A DNA stretch of 64,000 nt from Centroberyx gerrardi. Taxonomy: Eukaryota > Chordata > Actinopteri > Beryciformes > Berycidae. Position 1 is the stretch's first letter. Each line of letters starts with the position of its first letter. Below are positions 51,846 to 64,000 of this stretch, one piece after another. The notes beneath the pieces were generated by a model that was given only the letters and a program-made list of their open reading frames with translations, had not been told where the DNA came from and did not search any database. Made by a program: the position numbers and the translations under genes. The DNA lies in NCBI RefSeq assembly GCF_048128805.1, contig NC_136016.1, positions 12,514,176 through 12,578,175 on the forward strand, given 5' to 3'.

Positions 51846-53314
51846 TGCACTTTTTTAGAGGCAAGGGTCTGACTAACACTGTTTCACCCTTTATTTCTTA
51901 ATCATCTATCCTACAGAGTATCAGGAGTGTATAGAGAGCAGGGCACCAACCTCCCAAACATGTTGACAAAGCACAGATTCACATCAGGTTCAGGCCAAAA
52001 CATGAGCAAATGGAAACCTTACAGCATCATTTTGTGGCCAGCTGTTCTCTGAGCATTAGAAACTAGTTTAATTTCCTATTTGATACGGATTCAAGTGAAT
52101 GACCATATCCTTGTGGGAATGAAGTCATTATTTTGGAGCATGTTGTCTTATCAGCATTGATGGTTGGGTTGTGCTGTGTAGTTCATGGCCACTGAAGCAT
52201 TGGGGGTTTTGAGAGGGTGAAATCATAGTGCTGGGATTTTATTGCTGAATCCAGATTCGGATGGTTCACAGACAATGGGAGAGTGAAAAAACTGAATAGC
52301 ACAGTCTTTTTCCAAGCGTGATGTCTGTTCTGAACTACCCGGGTTTGGAGAGGCGGCCTGACTGTCTGACCACCTTTGGACCCTCAAACAGTGAAATCTT
52401 TGATAGAATAACTTGAAAAAGCAACAAAAGGAATGCTGCGATGGCTCGTGAGAGACTGGAGCATGGCTGGGATGAACAAAGAGGGCACTATGGGTGCCTC
52501 CTCTGGGAGACCAGGCCCCAAATACCAGATCTGATCCGCATGGGTTCCTCTTCACAACCTTGGCCAGGATTCCTGGGTTCTCCTCTCCGAAATCCAGTTT
52601 TTGGTCCATCGTACACACAAGTGCTTAGTCACATAACTCAGATATTCTTTAACTCAATGTCCAGAAATGCCCTTGTAAAATCTAAATGTAAAGTTTGACA
52701 AATATCATTTCATCTGGGGCAAGAGTAGACCAGGGTCAAAGAGTATTTGCAAATAATTTTTTGTATTTATTTTAACCTGCTTAGAGTACCACATGGATGT
52801 TTACGCTGCACAATACAATGAGTACCAGAACATTTAAAAATCAATTTAGTATGCTTTTTGTGATTGAAAACTTATCTGAATTGTCCTGGTCTGGAAAACT
52901 CCACCCATCTCATAGGCCTACCTGTTTGCAAACATTACTTGACCCAAGTCTGTCTGGAATACAATTGTGGGGTTTTCCTTTATTTTAATGATGTATGATG
53001 TATATGTCTTCACATAAAAGTATTTGGAAAATAGTATACACTCTGTTATTGTGTTCAAGTGGATCACAAATTACAGTTTATTTATTTTTTCACCCAGATC
53101 TGTTCGTGTAAATCCCAACAGATCTACATGGCCAGTTTTTCCATGAAAAAAAAAAAAAAAGATATCTGGGACATGAATGAGTCATACAGCGGTGGCAGAG
53201 GCTCTTAACTGAAGTGTTGATCGTCGCACCCTATCAAGGAGCAGGGTGACAAAGCGTTTCCTCAGAGGCCGACAGCCACTCCAGAGTCATCTGTTCCGCC
53301 ATGAGCTCCGCGGA

Positions 53315-53342
53315 TCACGTGCGATCTCACTCTCACGTGCGA
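53315..53342. promoter_or_regulatory. two E-box (CACGTG) motifs in a short direct repeat
   Basis: TCACGTGCGA occurs at 53315-53324 and 53333-53342, 18 bp apart. They lie inside a locally GC-rich segment (about 53220-53470) of an otherwise AT-rich gene-poor stretch. A bHLH-type binding role is inferred only. Confidence 0.35.
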
Positions 53343-54405
53343 CTCCTATCTCAACAATGCCTGGCAAATCCCCGCCACCCGTCTTTACAGCTGGTCGGGC
53401 GTCCAGGGGAGAGGCAGGGTCACTACAGTATGCACTGCTGCCAAACCAAAGCTTCCCTCAGCAACCCTTATTGAAGTGACAAGGCTCCCGGGGAGAAGAG
53501 AGAGCAGTCACATATTTTTTCATTCAGGGGCGTTGGACACAATACAGCCGCACTCGAGGGGGGGGCGGGAGAGAGGCAGGGGTCACACACTCACACCCTC
53601 ACACACACACACGTGATGGAGTCATGATCCTGATCACTAAAGCAGGCTGTATTATCAACAAAAGCCACGTAGGGAGAGACATAGCTTCAATGATGCGTTG
53701 TATGTTTGCAGTGCACTGTGGTCTTTTCCACAGCCACAGGTGTGTTTCACTTGATTTAAATGCATTGTATCAAATGTATGTACTGTACATAACATGAATT
53801 ATGCGAGACAGTGTCTTTATGGCGTGGCATATTGCATGGCCTGAAAGATGATTGCTAGACAAAAGTCAAATCGTGTTTGTTGAATAGAAAATAATCACCA
53901 AAACAAGAGATGCTCAGAACACTCCCTCTTGCTCGAAATGAAGGTAACAGAGAAACAAAAGGCTGTTGAAATAGGTGTACATTTATAAATTGCTCTTTTC
54001 CAAAGGGACTATTAGAATGAGCCACCATTGTGAACTCCAAATGCATCTCTAACAGTGACAATTGTCAGTCCCATGTTTAATTATCCATGACTCATTCTAT
54101 CACTGAATCCCTCAAATCAAGCCTTATAATTCACAAGTCAGCATATTCGCAGCACCGCCCACTGCCTGTGTGGCAGAAAATAAACATCTCTGTTCTTCAT
54201 ATAGCAACACAGCACATCCACTCCAGAGCAATCAGGCTGCGTAGCTCTGAGGCCTGTCTGCTTTGAGACGTCAGTAATAGTGGGGATTAAAAAGAGCTGG
54301 TGTTTGTGTCCACTGGGTACTGCTCATGTACACCCCACTAGCTGGCACACGCCAGATGGGTTTCTGGGTAATCCCAATGTGGGATCAGGAGCAGACCTGG
54401 GGAGA

Positions 54406-54407
54406 GT

Positions 54408-54455
<48 letters not shown>
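54406..54455. repeat. (TG)n microsatellite
   Basis: About 24 TG units with one TA interruption. Confidence 0.92.
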
Positions 54456-54456
<1 letters not shown>

Positions 54457-55727
54457 GGAGCAGGGATTTTACACTGGATTAATTGCAGCCAAATTAGGGC
54501 AAAAGAAAATATATCATAAAACCTTGTAGGGAATAAATCTGTGCCGACCAACTCAAATGAAAAGATGATATCCAGATAAACAATACGGACTATGGAGGAC
54601 AAGGTTGCTGAATTTCAGTGAATTGGAGTAACAGTAGTTTGCTACACTATAAGCATTTGTACTTCCAATTTCCAAATTGCCAAGTAGTAATCCATTCTAA
54701 GTTGTAATTCAAAACACAACAGAAGCATTTTTGGAGTGAATAGATATTCAAAAATGAGAACATTATGCATCACTTCAAAAGCACTGTGCATCAAGAACAC
54801 AAGAAGAGATTGTTCTTGAAACGTGATTGAATCGAACCCTTGGAGACTCCATTTGGAAAGCTAAAGCGTGAAATCATCTATGAAGTCATTTTTATAGCCC
54901 CCCTGCAGCTGAACAAGTGAAATGTTTGAAAAAGTTTGGCCTGAATGTTTAAATCTTAGTAAATATGCAGCCCATAATTTCCTCAAGGCTCCCTTGAGCA
55001 ATGAATCACCCCTCGCCAAGAGTCTGCAGAGAAACAAGTGTATTTATGAATATGAATAAACGCTCCCTGCTCCCTGAGGTGATATACCTTATTCATGTGA
55101 AAATGATTACTGTCTGTAGCCGATGGCCAAGGACATATAAAAGAGACTATTAGATCCATATGTTGTGGTGTAGGGTCGCCTCGGAGGTAAAGGCAATGGT
55201 TGATGCAACCCCACTCAACTTCCCTCACAGGAGCCCCACCCTGCGTGAAAGAGTCTTTTTCACAACCAAGAAATATGGCCTTGGTGTTTGTAAATCCTAT
55301 GCGTGGGCTCTTTCTCTTGTCTGCACCTAGACTCTAGGGTGAAACACTGCACAGTGTGCTGCACTGTCCTCAGTGAATAAGCTCATCAATTTTTGACCTA
55401 AGCTTTAGTTTTGCCCGTGAATCCTTTCCCATCCATTCAGTGCTATAGGCTCGGCTCTAAATGAAGGCCGAGTGGCAGCTTTATGGCCTTTTGGGAAGAA
55501 AAGCTAGAAGAACTAATGCAGCCCTCCCACAAACATCGTCCCCTTTCAACCCTCAAAAGACCTTCACTCCGCACCCTGTCTGGTGCTAACACCCGCTCTT
55601 CATACTGCACAACCCCCCTTATCCTCAGCAATGTCAGCAAAGTCAATTTCCTTGAAATCCCCTATCGGTGCGAAACCTGAGATGTTTTCACACCGATTCA
55701 CATCAATATTAGCCACGGTTTCAGGGA

Positions 55728-55835
55728 GAAAGAGAGAGTGAGAGAGAGTGAAAGAGAGAAAAAGAAATAGAAACAGTGGGGGAAGGAGGGAAAGAGGGAG
55801 GGAAAGAAGAGAGAGAAAGAGAGACAGGGAGAGAG
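55728..55835. repeat. GA-rich low-complexity tract
   Basis: Imperfect GAGAGAAAGA units on the plus strand. Confidence 0.8.
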
Positions 55836-56193
55836 GGTGATCTCAGGATTCCAGTATTGATCTGAGCTGCTTTTCTAATCTCCCTGCCCCCTCAGTAACC
55901 TCGGCTGGATTGGACATCCAACCACAAAAGCAATCTGACCCCCACCGCTGCCCTCACAGGTCACCCTTTAGTGGCTGCTGCCTTTAGGTTGCCGTGGTGA
56001 TAGAAAATCATGTCTGGGCCCGGTTGGATGTCTTCAGAAGCTTAGATTTGTGGCCAGTACACCAGGGGCTAAGAGAAGATGTAGTCTCACATCATTGTTT
56101 TGCTTTTATTTATCTGGAGTAAGTTTTTTAAAGAGTCGCCCCCTTTCACGTTTTACAGTCGTTGCGTTATGTGTGTGAGCGGAAGAAGAAGTC

Positions 56194-56240
56194 AGCTTCT
56201 TAAACTATGGGGTCAAACCCAAAATGGGTCACATGATCAG
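56194..56240. mobile_element. repeat fragment, same family as 31618-31668
   Basis: Contains TTCTTAAACTATGGGGTCAA followed by ACCCAAAATGGGTCAC. See the related copy near 31620. Confidence 0.35.
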
Positions 56241-56637
56241 AGTAGCAATGTATTTCCTCTACCCCAAAACAAGACTAACCAGCTTGGCTGTTTAATTCTG
56301 AGCTCCCTCGACATTCATCAACTTACTGAGGGAAAGCACAGTTTTAAATGAACTCTGACTCTTGCAGCATGCATTGTTGGTGTGAAATCAGACCTGGGGA
56401 CAGTACTATGTCAGGGTTACAGGGAACTGGTCTGACAGAAGTGAGAGGTGGGGGAGACTGGAGGGTGGCTGCAGCCCGGTGGTAAGCCTGTCTCTGATGC
56501 GTGTCACACGATTCCAGGGATACACCTGTCTATGTGTGATTCCCCGCCTAATCCCCGACACATAATCCCCCAGGCTTCCCTCTGCCGTGTCTTTCCTGTC
56601 AGCCACCATTGCGCCGAAGAACAGAGGAGGCACATAA

Positions 56638-56780
56638 GAGACAGAGACAGAGAGAGGAGTGGAGAGAGGGAGGCAGAGAAACAGAGAGCGACAAAGAGTG
56701 TGTGTGAAGGAAGGATGCAAAGAAGAGAAGAAGCAAATGGAGAGAGGCAAATAGAGAAAGCAGTGGGAGGGAGGACAAAA
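56638..56780. repeat. GA-rich low-complexity tract
   Basis: Purine-rich on the plus strand; the 142- and 125-residue open frames across it reflect composition, not genes. Confidence 0.8.
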
Positions 56781-57172
56781 AAAGAGAATGTGCTTACAAC
56801 TGCCTCGGGCGTCTTTCCTCATTAGACGGATCACGGTTACAATTTAGTAAGCCAATCAAGTGAGCAGTAGAGGCACGATAGCACCTTTTCTGAGTGCAGA
56901 TAAGCCTAGCTGCATTACATTGTCTCTGGAGTCTTTGTTTTACAATTCATCTCCCAGTTTTAGAACGTTTGCCTGTTGTTTGTTGGATGATTGACACTTC
57001 CACAGCTCTGCAGTGTGTCTCAGCTGTAGCAAAACTCCCATCGTGATGCTAATTTATTCAGGAACCAGCTGCTGTGTCAAGATGATTCTGCAAAAGGCAT
57101 CCTGGAAAGTTTTTAATGAGCTCACCGTTGTGAATAATGTGGACAGTGAGGCCACAGGAGTCAGGATTGTAC

Positions 57173-57173
<1 letters not shown>

Positions 57174-57210
<37 letters not shown>
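57174..57210. repeat. (GT)n microsatellite
   Basis: About 18 GT units, followed by looser TGTG/CATG sequence to about 57320. Confidence 0.92.
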
Positions 57211-57213
<3 letters not shown>

Positions 57214-58579
57214 CGCATGGCATGTGTATGTGTTTGCTTGCATGTGTGCGTGTGTACGTGTGTATGTCTTGCCATGTGTGTACACATACATATACTGTGT
57301 GTGCATACATGTATCTGGATGCATGTCTGTCAACATTCAGCATGATACCACCTTTTAAGACTGCTTAGCAGCAGCCAACACCTCATTATCTCGTCATGTC
57401 GTGCAAGACAAATACACAGCAGGAGCACACACACATCGACAGTACGCATATCAACAATGTATGAACTGTAGATTGGACCTTTTATGTGTTGCATAATGGG
57501 CTTATAACATAGAAACTAGGACATAATCAAGTGGATTAAAAAGACCTTTATCGAGAACAGTTATAGAAGTGCTATAAATAGTAAACTGTTTTTATCAGTA
57601 ATTAAATGGTCCATACAACAATACACTGTTAAATGACATAGCCTACTTTTTTTAGTGATGGTGATGTACAAACAGAAATCAGCAATCTGTGGTACTCTAA
57701 TAACCTTCAAAAGAAATTGAAGGAAGAAAAAGAAACACAGTCACAGTCTGTGTTCCATATACCAGAATGTGTTTGTCATGGCTGAATATTCTCAAACAAC
57801 ACTATAATGGAATGTAAATATTGAGAAAGGGTCATTGTTTTATTCATCTCTTCTCTCTATTTATTTGCAAGCTCTTAGATGATTCAGAGTATGAAAATGT
57901 ATTTTGTGTCACACATTGCAGTCAGCAGGAGGGAACGGGAAAGTTTCAAGTTTGTTTGCATTGAGGCCCTTTTTAACTGAGCACCTCAGCAGGGAGGCTT
58001 GTGTTTTATCCTATATAAGATAACACACAATTAGCAAGTCTAAGTCCAACAAATTTTAAAGCCTCCTGCTCTGCCAATCCAACATGGATTTGTCCTCTGG
58101 TATTTCTGTGAGTTTGTGAGAGAGTTTGTGACAAAAATAGGTTTTACTAATGCAATAACGTTACCTAGTTCTAATCTGTTTATGCTTATGCCGTTTCTGT
58201 GGGCTACAGTGAAGCATATTCACATAGAGCTCTTAGCTACTACCATTGTTCTAGCTGAGTTTATATGATCTGATATTCTTTATCTGAAAAACTGAGTAAT
58301 TTCAAGACGTTCCCTTTGTCAGAGAAAGAGTGTTCATCTAGGATCACTAGCGTTTGAATTTCATTACAATCTTAGAGTTGGTCATGAACAAGAAATTCCT
58401 TTTTGGGTTGGAGCAACAGTGCAGCAGAGGTACAGTAAGGTTACAAAAAGCAATACATCTACAGTGATGATATGTGCACGGCCTCAGGTGGTTCAACCCT
58501 GTGATCTGCAAGTTGCTGAGGCAGATCTATATAAATTCCATTCACTGACACAAGACATCCACACAGATGTGCCATGGCA

Positions 58580-58616
58580 ACACACACACACGCACACACA
58601 CACACACGCACACACC
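58580..58616. repeat. (CA)n microsatellite
   Basis: CA run with CG interruptions; the only CA-oriented tract of this length on the plus strand. Confidence 0.9.
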
Positions 58617-59740
58617 CATTTATCACCATCATTCCCTATAGTGTTGTGATCCCACTCAGAACCACCTCACCACTAATTGATGTAATTACAATGTCAGCAG
58701 CTGGCAGACTAGAAGGTGGGAATCGAAGTAAATGGATTGTGGCCTGTGTGGCGTGGGGGAGGGGCAAGGAGAGGGTGTGTGTTTCCATAGCCTCATTTGC
58801 TGACTCAGCCATGAATAGGGGGACGGGTCAGGACATTAGAGCGTCACTCTGTTTGGATCAAACCCATCTCAAACCCAATAAATGTCCAAGCTCAACGATA
58901 CTTGAGAAGTATAACTTTTTGTAAGCCCAAACCTCAGTTTCAAATGACTAATTGCTAATAACACTATTTTTCAACCACACTTTTGAACCTAAGCCTGACC
59001 CAAACTCAAGCAATTACATCAGAAATTCAGCTCAATCTGACAAAAGCCTATTTTGTTCTAGGTGGGTCCCACTGGGCATAATTGTCAAACTCTATGGCAT
59101 TGCATTATAGGGTTGTAATTCATACAGCAAGTCTTGGTTTTCCACAACTGGTGAAATATCATTCACAAAAGTTGTTGTTTTTTTCTCAAATGTTGGTGGA
59201 AAGCCTGTATTTTTTCATATTAGGCATCTCATATCCAAACTGTAACAGCAATACTTCATTCAATATAACTTAAAATTAGATAAGGAATTTTCTGCTGAGT
59301 ACAAAAACATCTCTGTGTTTACTACAGCTGTAGTAGTAGAGCTATATTTGTGAACTTTGTTCTTTTCAGCACTGGCTGATGTGCTGTATGCCTCTGCTGA
59401 GGCAGCAGTGGATGATTTATTGAGGCTATTTATAGTTGTAAAAGGACAGCTAGTTGAGTTAATTTTATCACCTGAGGTTTGAATTTCTGGTATCTCTGGT
59501 ATTACAGTGTTCTGTAAAGATATAAAAGGGAGACGCTTGATAGCATAGCATGAGATTTATCTGATCCTGTGACTTCAGTATATTCCCACCCAAGTATACT
59601 ATATGTGAGATCCTGTTTTAAGTAGCAATCAAAGTGCCGGTGATTCTGAGTCTGATAGCACACTCAACCATCAAGAGTATCCCTTCATTCCATTCCAGTA
59701 ACTACAAAGATAGCAATGGATTTTCAATACAGTGCTTTGA

Positions 59741-59746
59741 TTTATT
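59741..59746 (-). terminator. arl4d: candidate arl4d poly(A) signal
   Basis: AATAAA on the minus strand about 745 bp beyond the arl4d stop codon, the first canonical signal I noticed downstream of it. Confidence 0.4.
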
Positions 59747-60490
59747 AATTCTTCAAAGTTACAAAAATGTACAATTTGTATAAACACTATTGTTATTCCA
59801 ACTGAAACTTAACCTCTGTGGCATGAGGGGAATGCACTTAGGATTATTGTTCCATGGCTATCAAAATAAATATCACTTGGTGCTCCATCATCACTGAACG
59901 CTGTTTCTCTTCATACCACTGACAGCAAGTCCCTCTGTCAAAAACCCAACACAAAAATATGTGGAATCAATATTATGGGGTAACATCAGTACATTGTGGG
60001 GGGGGGAAACAACTATTTAGTGGGGCAGAATCTGTGGAAGCTAGTAAAGAATGCACTGATATTTGAATAATTATTTTTCTTCACCAAGCACTTGCCACAT
60101 GGAAGGAAAAGTGTCCCTATATTGGTCCTACAGTGAGCAGGAAAATGTCTTGTTAGCACAGTTAAAATTCTTCCTTGAAACGAGTGAGAGAAAGTTCTTG
60201 GTGAAGAAAAATCACTAAATAATTGAAATTCAAATTGTCAAGAAATCCTTTAAATCTATAACTTTAGTCTTTTGAGTATAAAGGGCAGCTGCACGGTTGC
60301 AGAAGAAGATATATGTCAATACTGCATCAATTATTTTGACTAAATCCATTTCTCCTGACCCTGGGGCCATGTTTAACTGGGTCTTTTGTTGGCACAAAAA
60401 GCCATCCCGTTAAAGGGGGGCGATAAGCTCAGAAGTGTCTCAACAGCGGATAAATGTCCTAAGGTAATGTCCACAGTGCGAGTCAAGGAT

Positions 60491-61096
60491 TCATCTCCTT
60501 CTGTTTTTGCTGTGCTTCACCATCTTCTTCCTCTTCAGGATCATCTCATAGAGTTTCTCCAGGCCCGGCTGGAGCCCCTGTCCATCCACAGCGCTGCAGC
60601 TCTGGACGTGGTGCAGGGTGGACGTGCTCAGTTCGTGAACGGCCAGCAGCTTCTCAACCTCGCCGACAGACAGGGCGGAATCCAGGTCCTGTTTGTTGGC
60701 CAGGACCAGGACGGGGACGCCCTGGTTCTCCGAGGTGCGGGTGATCTTGTGGAGCTCCACCTTGGCCTCCTCCATCCGCTCCAGCTCGGTGGAGTCCACC
60801 ACAAACACCATCCCGTCTGTCCGCCGGGTGTAAGACTTCCACAGAGGTCGCAGCTTCTCCTGGCCGCCCACGTCCCACACCTGGAAGGTTATGGCCCGAG
60901 AAGTCCCCATGGCCACCTTGATCTTCTCTGTGTTGAAGCCCTTGGTGGGGATGGTCTTGACAAACTCCTTCAGTTTGAGTCTGTAGAGCAGGGAGGTCTT
61001 GCCGGCGGAGTCGAGGCCGATGACCACCACGTGCAGCGACTGGAAGTTTGGCAGGAACGGCGTGTTAGGGGCGATATCAGTCAGCTGGTTCCCCAT
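60491..61096 (-). CDS. arl4d: arl4d, ADP-ribosylation factor-like GTPase 4D
   Basis: ARF-family small GTPase; ARL4 proteins sit at the plasma membrane (also nucleus), recruit cytohesin/ARNO and influence ARF6 and actin. The coding sequence is a single exon of 201 codons, the same length as human ARL4D. Visible motifs: Gly2 for myristoylation (MGNQLTD), P-loop GLDSAGKT, switch [10 protein letters not shown], switch [19 protein letters not shown] for guanine specificity and CSAVDG. The C-terminus is a basic [14 protein letters not shown] stretch, the ARL4 nuclear-localisation and membrane-binding tail. [20 protein letters not shown] and [10 protein letters not shown] agree with ARL4D better than ARL4A or ARL4C. 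The coding region is much more GC-rich than its surroundings. The antisense 246-codon open frame over it is a shadow. Confidence 0.97.
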   Translation of the reverse strand: MGNQLTDIAPNTPFLPNFQSLHVVVIGLDSAGKTSLLYRLKLKEFVKTIPTKGFNTEKIKVAMGTSRAITFQVWDVGGQEKLRPLWKSYTRRTDGMVFVVDSTELERMEEAKVELHKITRTSENQGVPVLVLANKQDLDSALSVGEVEKLLAVHELSTSTLHHVQSCSAVDGQGLQPGLEKLYEMILKRKKMVKHSKNRRR

Positions 61097-61114
61097 GGCT
61101 CCAGCAGGCGATTC

Positions 61115-61130
61115 TCACCTACTTAGGTGA
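61115..61130. other. inverted repeat just before the arl4d start codon
   Basis: TCACCTACTTAGGTGA, two 7-bp arms around a 2-base centre, 18 bp upstream of the ATG. It lies in the 5' UTR if the acceptor near 61219-61227 is used, and also contains splice-like strings. Meaning unknown. Confidence 0.4.
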
Positions 61131-61227
61131 GGTGACAGATTCTTGATAAAATCCTTTTCAGCAGTTTGGCATGTGCCCCCCCCTTCTTCCGAGGCAGAAG
61201 GGGTCAGACTGGAGTGGGCCTGGAGAC

Positions 61228-62301
61228 CTTATCAAAACACAAACACACAGTCAGTTAACATTTAATGAGAAGACAGTGGGTGTTTAAAGAATCTCTGTCT
61301 GCAATCAAAGCGCTATTTCACAGCATCGAGCAAGGAGTGTCACCTGTGTGGGGAATACAGAAGAGAAATTGACAATAGATATGATAGGCAAACACTAGGT
61401 GGAACATTGATGATTAACATTACAAGCACATTTCAATCTATTCAGCAATTCAATTTCATCTCAACTTTCATTTCATGCAGCCTGGCAACGGCTAGAGCCA
61501 GTGGTATTTTCTATTGTGTTCACAGCTGAGCTTTGATAACAGTCCAAAATAATACTTCACTGTAGGCCAACAGTGTGCATGCAGGCTGCTATTCAAGTCA
61601 CCCAGAGAGACACTAATAGGAATGCATACTTTGGTCACTCATAATTCCTCATCTGATTGAATAAAACAATATATGGTTGGGGTTTTCAGTGCAACATTAT
61701 AGAGCTTAAGACAGTTAATTGGGTGGCTGGAGGTTACTCTAGTTGCCTATTTGCCTAGTCTAATCCTCTTAAGACTGCTAAACCCGAATGGCTTTTCTTA
61801 GGGCAGATTGATTTCAAGTTTAATGCAATGCATGGATATGTATTCACGGACACACTCCACCAACTGTCTATGAGGATTGCTGCTGCAGCACTAATCCCGT
61901 TGTTGTTGAGATCCTGCTACCCATCAAACAGTGAGGAAACAGCTGCCTTTGGACAGAATACAGGGATTGCATACTGGACTACAAGGGAAAAACATAAATT
62001 TACTGCAAACTCGAAATTGTGTGTGGTTTGGGGAAATGCACCACAAACAGAAATGACTGGCAAAGATATATTAAGGAGTTAAATGTCTTTACAAGCAAAA
62101 TGCACTGTCCTGTTTAAGAATTCTACATACCAGAAGCCCACATGATTACTGGAATAATTTAAACAAGACAGAATACATAGTCTCACTAGATTCTGCAATA
62201 CTGATATGCTTGCAATCCAAATATAAGAATTTATTTCAGTGAGTGAAAAACACCAAAATGCCAAATCGTCTCCCTGACTTGTGCATTTAAAACCTCCATA
62301 C
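61228..62301 (-). other. arl4d: probable arl4d 5' UTR intron
   Basis: Minus strand: donor CAAG|GTATGG at 62302/62301. Candidate acceptors are TTTTGATAAG ending at 61228 or TCTCCAG ending at 61220. Vertebrate ARL4 genes commonly have a non-coding first exon and an intronless coding exon, which this layout fits. Exact acceptor unresolved. Confidence 0.5.
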
Positions 62302-62450
62302 CTTGTAAATGTTGTCTTGAGTGAGCGGCGAAAACATCATCCCAACGCAATAAACACATCCATAGTTGACTTGTCAACAAATTATGTTTATCCCACTAGT
62401 CACATCCGCTCCTGTTCGCTTCCAGCACTGACGGAGCATTGGAGTGGAAT
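62302..62450 (-). other. arl4d: probable arl4d non-coding exon 1
   Basis: Sequence between the CpG-containing promoter and the GTATGG donor. It contains short upstream ATGs on the minus strand (for example ATGGATG near 62365) that would make small upstream frames. The transcription start is placed only roughly, near 62440-62460. Confidence 0.45.
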
Positions 62451-62480
62451 AGAGCGCACAGCACCTACAACAAGCCCCCG

Positions 62481-62488
62481 TGACGTCA
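62481..62488. promoter_or_regulatory. palindromic cAMP-response element (TGACGTCA)
   Basis: A perfect full CRE within GTGACGTCAC, about 180 bp upstream of the probable exon-1 donor of arl4d, in a locally GC-rich segment. The motif and position are seen; regulation by CREB/ATF factors is inferred. Confidence 0.65.
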
Positions 62489-62499
62489 CGGCCACCTAG

Positions 62500-64000
62500 A
62501 CCTCTGCTCTACGCCCCCTGTCGGTAGCCTACAGTAGTGGACTGCAAGGTATGTGGTGGCAAACCTAAACTACATAAACTGTCTAAACCTGAATGAGAAA
62601 ACATTATCTTATTTTATTAAGCTCTCAGTTTTATTTTATGTGCGCATTAATAATCTTTCAAGTCTAATTTTTAGACAAAATCGTCTAAACAGCGATTGTA
62701 GCAAGTTTTTCTATATATAGGCTATATATATATATATGTTAATGTTATTAAAAATCAGTCAGGGCAATAGAATTTCTTGCTAGGGTGAGATTGATGTGAT
62801 ATGCCACAATTTCCACCAATTCTGTCTTCCACCATAATATAGTTTGTCTTTACAGTGTTTTTCCAGCGAGACATTGGCTCCACCTTGTGTCCGTCCTCAT
62901 GAAGAACTGTAAAAAAAAAAAATACTTCGAAATTCCTATTATTTCTACTTTTTTCGGTTACAAATTCACATTGTAGTTCTACGATGTCGCAGTCATTCTT
63001 TGATGGTATGATGCCAGTCAGAATCCTGATGTTCAATATTGTCACAACCAGCAACAAACATTCTATTCATTTCTAAATATCTACTAATTTTTCACTATTC
63101 ATAATTGATATGTGGATATCTAAATAGCTGAATTATAGATATCTACAATTACAGTATCTCAATTGATTTGTCAGATTTCCAAACAGGTCCACGCTCTCAA
63201 AACACTTAACAGCCATTTAACTCCTTATACATTTGGAAAACAGTTATATCCCACTGCAAAATTAAATATTGCCCTCTTTTCACATAATATCTTTGTAAAA
63301 AGCAAAAACTCTCAATTCCAATTATAACCTTGTAATTTAATGAGTAGAACATACTGTATATGTACCAACACAGGAATACTATTGGGAAAACGTGTATCGT
63401 GTATCAATATTTGTTTGTTTTTTTCCATCAACTGGTTATTTTATGGTACCGTTATCAATTTGTTGATGAAACATTGTTTTCCTTTATGCAAAATCTGTTC
63501 ACTAGAATTTTGGATATGCTAGATGTGCTACTTCATAATTTTAAATAGAAATTAATTTTCTGTGATGTCATATCCAACATCTGTATTATGTCTAGATTAC
63601 TGTAGTAGCTATATTGACTGCATAATAGAGTCATAAAGGCTCTTTTGATTGAAAAGAAACCACAATGTTAATGTAGCAACCAGACAACAATGTTTTCCTC
63701 TAACACACAGGTAAAAATGGTAAGTGTATCCAGCCTTTGGTGAAAGCCTTTATGAGAAGCACACAAAGATGGAAAGTCCATTTCAATTTCAATTTCAACA
63801 ATTTCATTAGGCCACTCTTTAATAAAGTGCAAATGATAAAAGGCATTATCAGAGATCCACACAGCTTAGGAAATAGGTGTCATCCTGTCAACAAATTGTT
63901 TGAGACTGTTGAGACTGAAATTTTGCAAAATGAGCACAATGTCTTAAAATGCAAATAGTAGTATAGTGTACACAAAGCGAGAAAAATACATTTTTCAACC
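62500..64000. other. AT-rich sequence upstream of arl4d, no gene seen
   Basis: Contains a short (TA)n run near 62720-62738. A 100-residue minus-strand open frame (62755-63057) has no recognisable domain and is probably chance. Confidence 0.5.

Larger units (their letters stand above)
36240..59720. other. gene-poor interval between dusp3 and arl4d
   Basis: About 23 kb in which I found no exon with family similarity. It holds the MITEs, LINE tails and microsatellites listed separately. Locally GC-rich spots such as 41990-42125, 47950-48060 and 53220-53470 could be regulatory or unrecognised exons. Open frames there have no recognisable domain. Confidence 0.5.

Noticed and set aside
52223-52618. 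131-codon minus-strand frame
   Set aside because: No recognisable domain, no flanking splice pattern or neighbouring exon; composition is not protein-like.
56406-56834. 142-codon minus and 125-codon plus frames
   Set aside because: Mostly translation of the GA/CT-rich tract.
60386-61126. Longest open frame of the window (246 codons, plus strand) over arl4d
   Set aside because: It is exactly antisense to the ARL4D coding exon. Its openness follows from GC-rich codons of the true gene, and it has no recognisable domain.

Overview
The window is vertebrate nuclear DNA, most likely from a ray-finned (percomorph-type) fish. Genes are intron-split and sparse. Dinucleotide microsatellites are very abundant, and the repeats have the look of teleost families: hAT-like and TTAA-flanked MITEs, CR1/L2/Rex-type LINE tails ending in ATAAAG, and an interstitial telomeric tract. 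Three recognisable protein-coding genes, all on the minus strand, belong to the block that in human lies at 17q21.31. No bacterial operon, CRISPR array, integrated phage or other compact 'system' is visible.

Layout. 1-3.6 kb: sost (sclerostin), with exon 1 complete and exon 2 running off the left edge; a TATA-like box and a 120-bp purine tract lie just upstream. 3.7-21.4 kb: intergenic, with a decayed LINE (6.8-7.2 kb), a complete hAT-type MITE (9.0-9.2 kb), two CTCF-like motifs and one weak candidate secreted-peptide exon (13.7-13.8 kb, minus). 21.4-35.1 kb: dusp3 (VHR dual-specificity phosphatase), three coding exons; intron 1 holds a diverged tandem duplication and a 555-bp TTAA-flanked MITE. 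35.1-36.3 kb: GC/CpG-rich, covering the dusp3 promoter and a second island near 36.1 kb that could be a separate transcription start. 36.3-59.7 kb: a gene-poor stretch with no recognisable coding exon, but with a 290-bp hAT-like MITE, a long hairpin, LINE 3' tails, a (CCCTAA)n tract and many microsatellites. 59.7-62.5 kb: arl4d, an intronless coding sequence with a probable non-coding 5' exon and a perfect palindromic CRE in its promoter. 62.5-64 kb: AT-rich, nothing recognised.

The genes do not form a pathway. Sclerostin is a secreted Wnt antagonist (LRP5/6 ligand), DUSP3 an intracellular phosphatase acting on MAP kinases and other targets, and ARL4D a membrane-associated ARF-like GTPase. 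They sit together through conserved synteny. sost-dusp3 keeps the human order and strand. arl4d lies on the other side of dusp3 compared with human, so a rearrangement is implied. The points most worth a second look are a polymorphism-prone poly-Asn tract inside sclerostin, an apparent 6-nt slide of a dusp3 splice donor that adds two residues next to the catalytic loop, a substitution beside the sclerostin NxI motif, and several non-coding structures listed in the findings.
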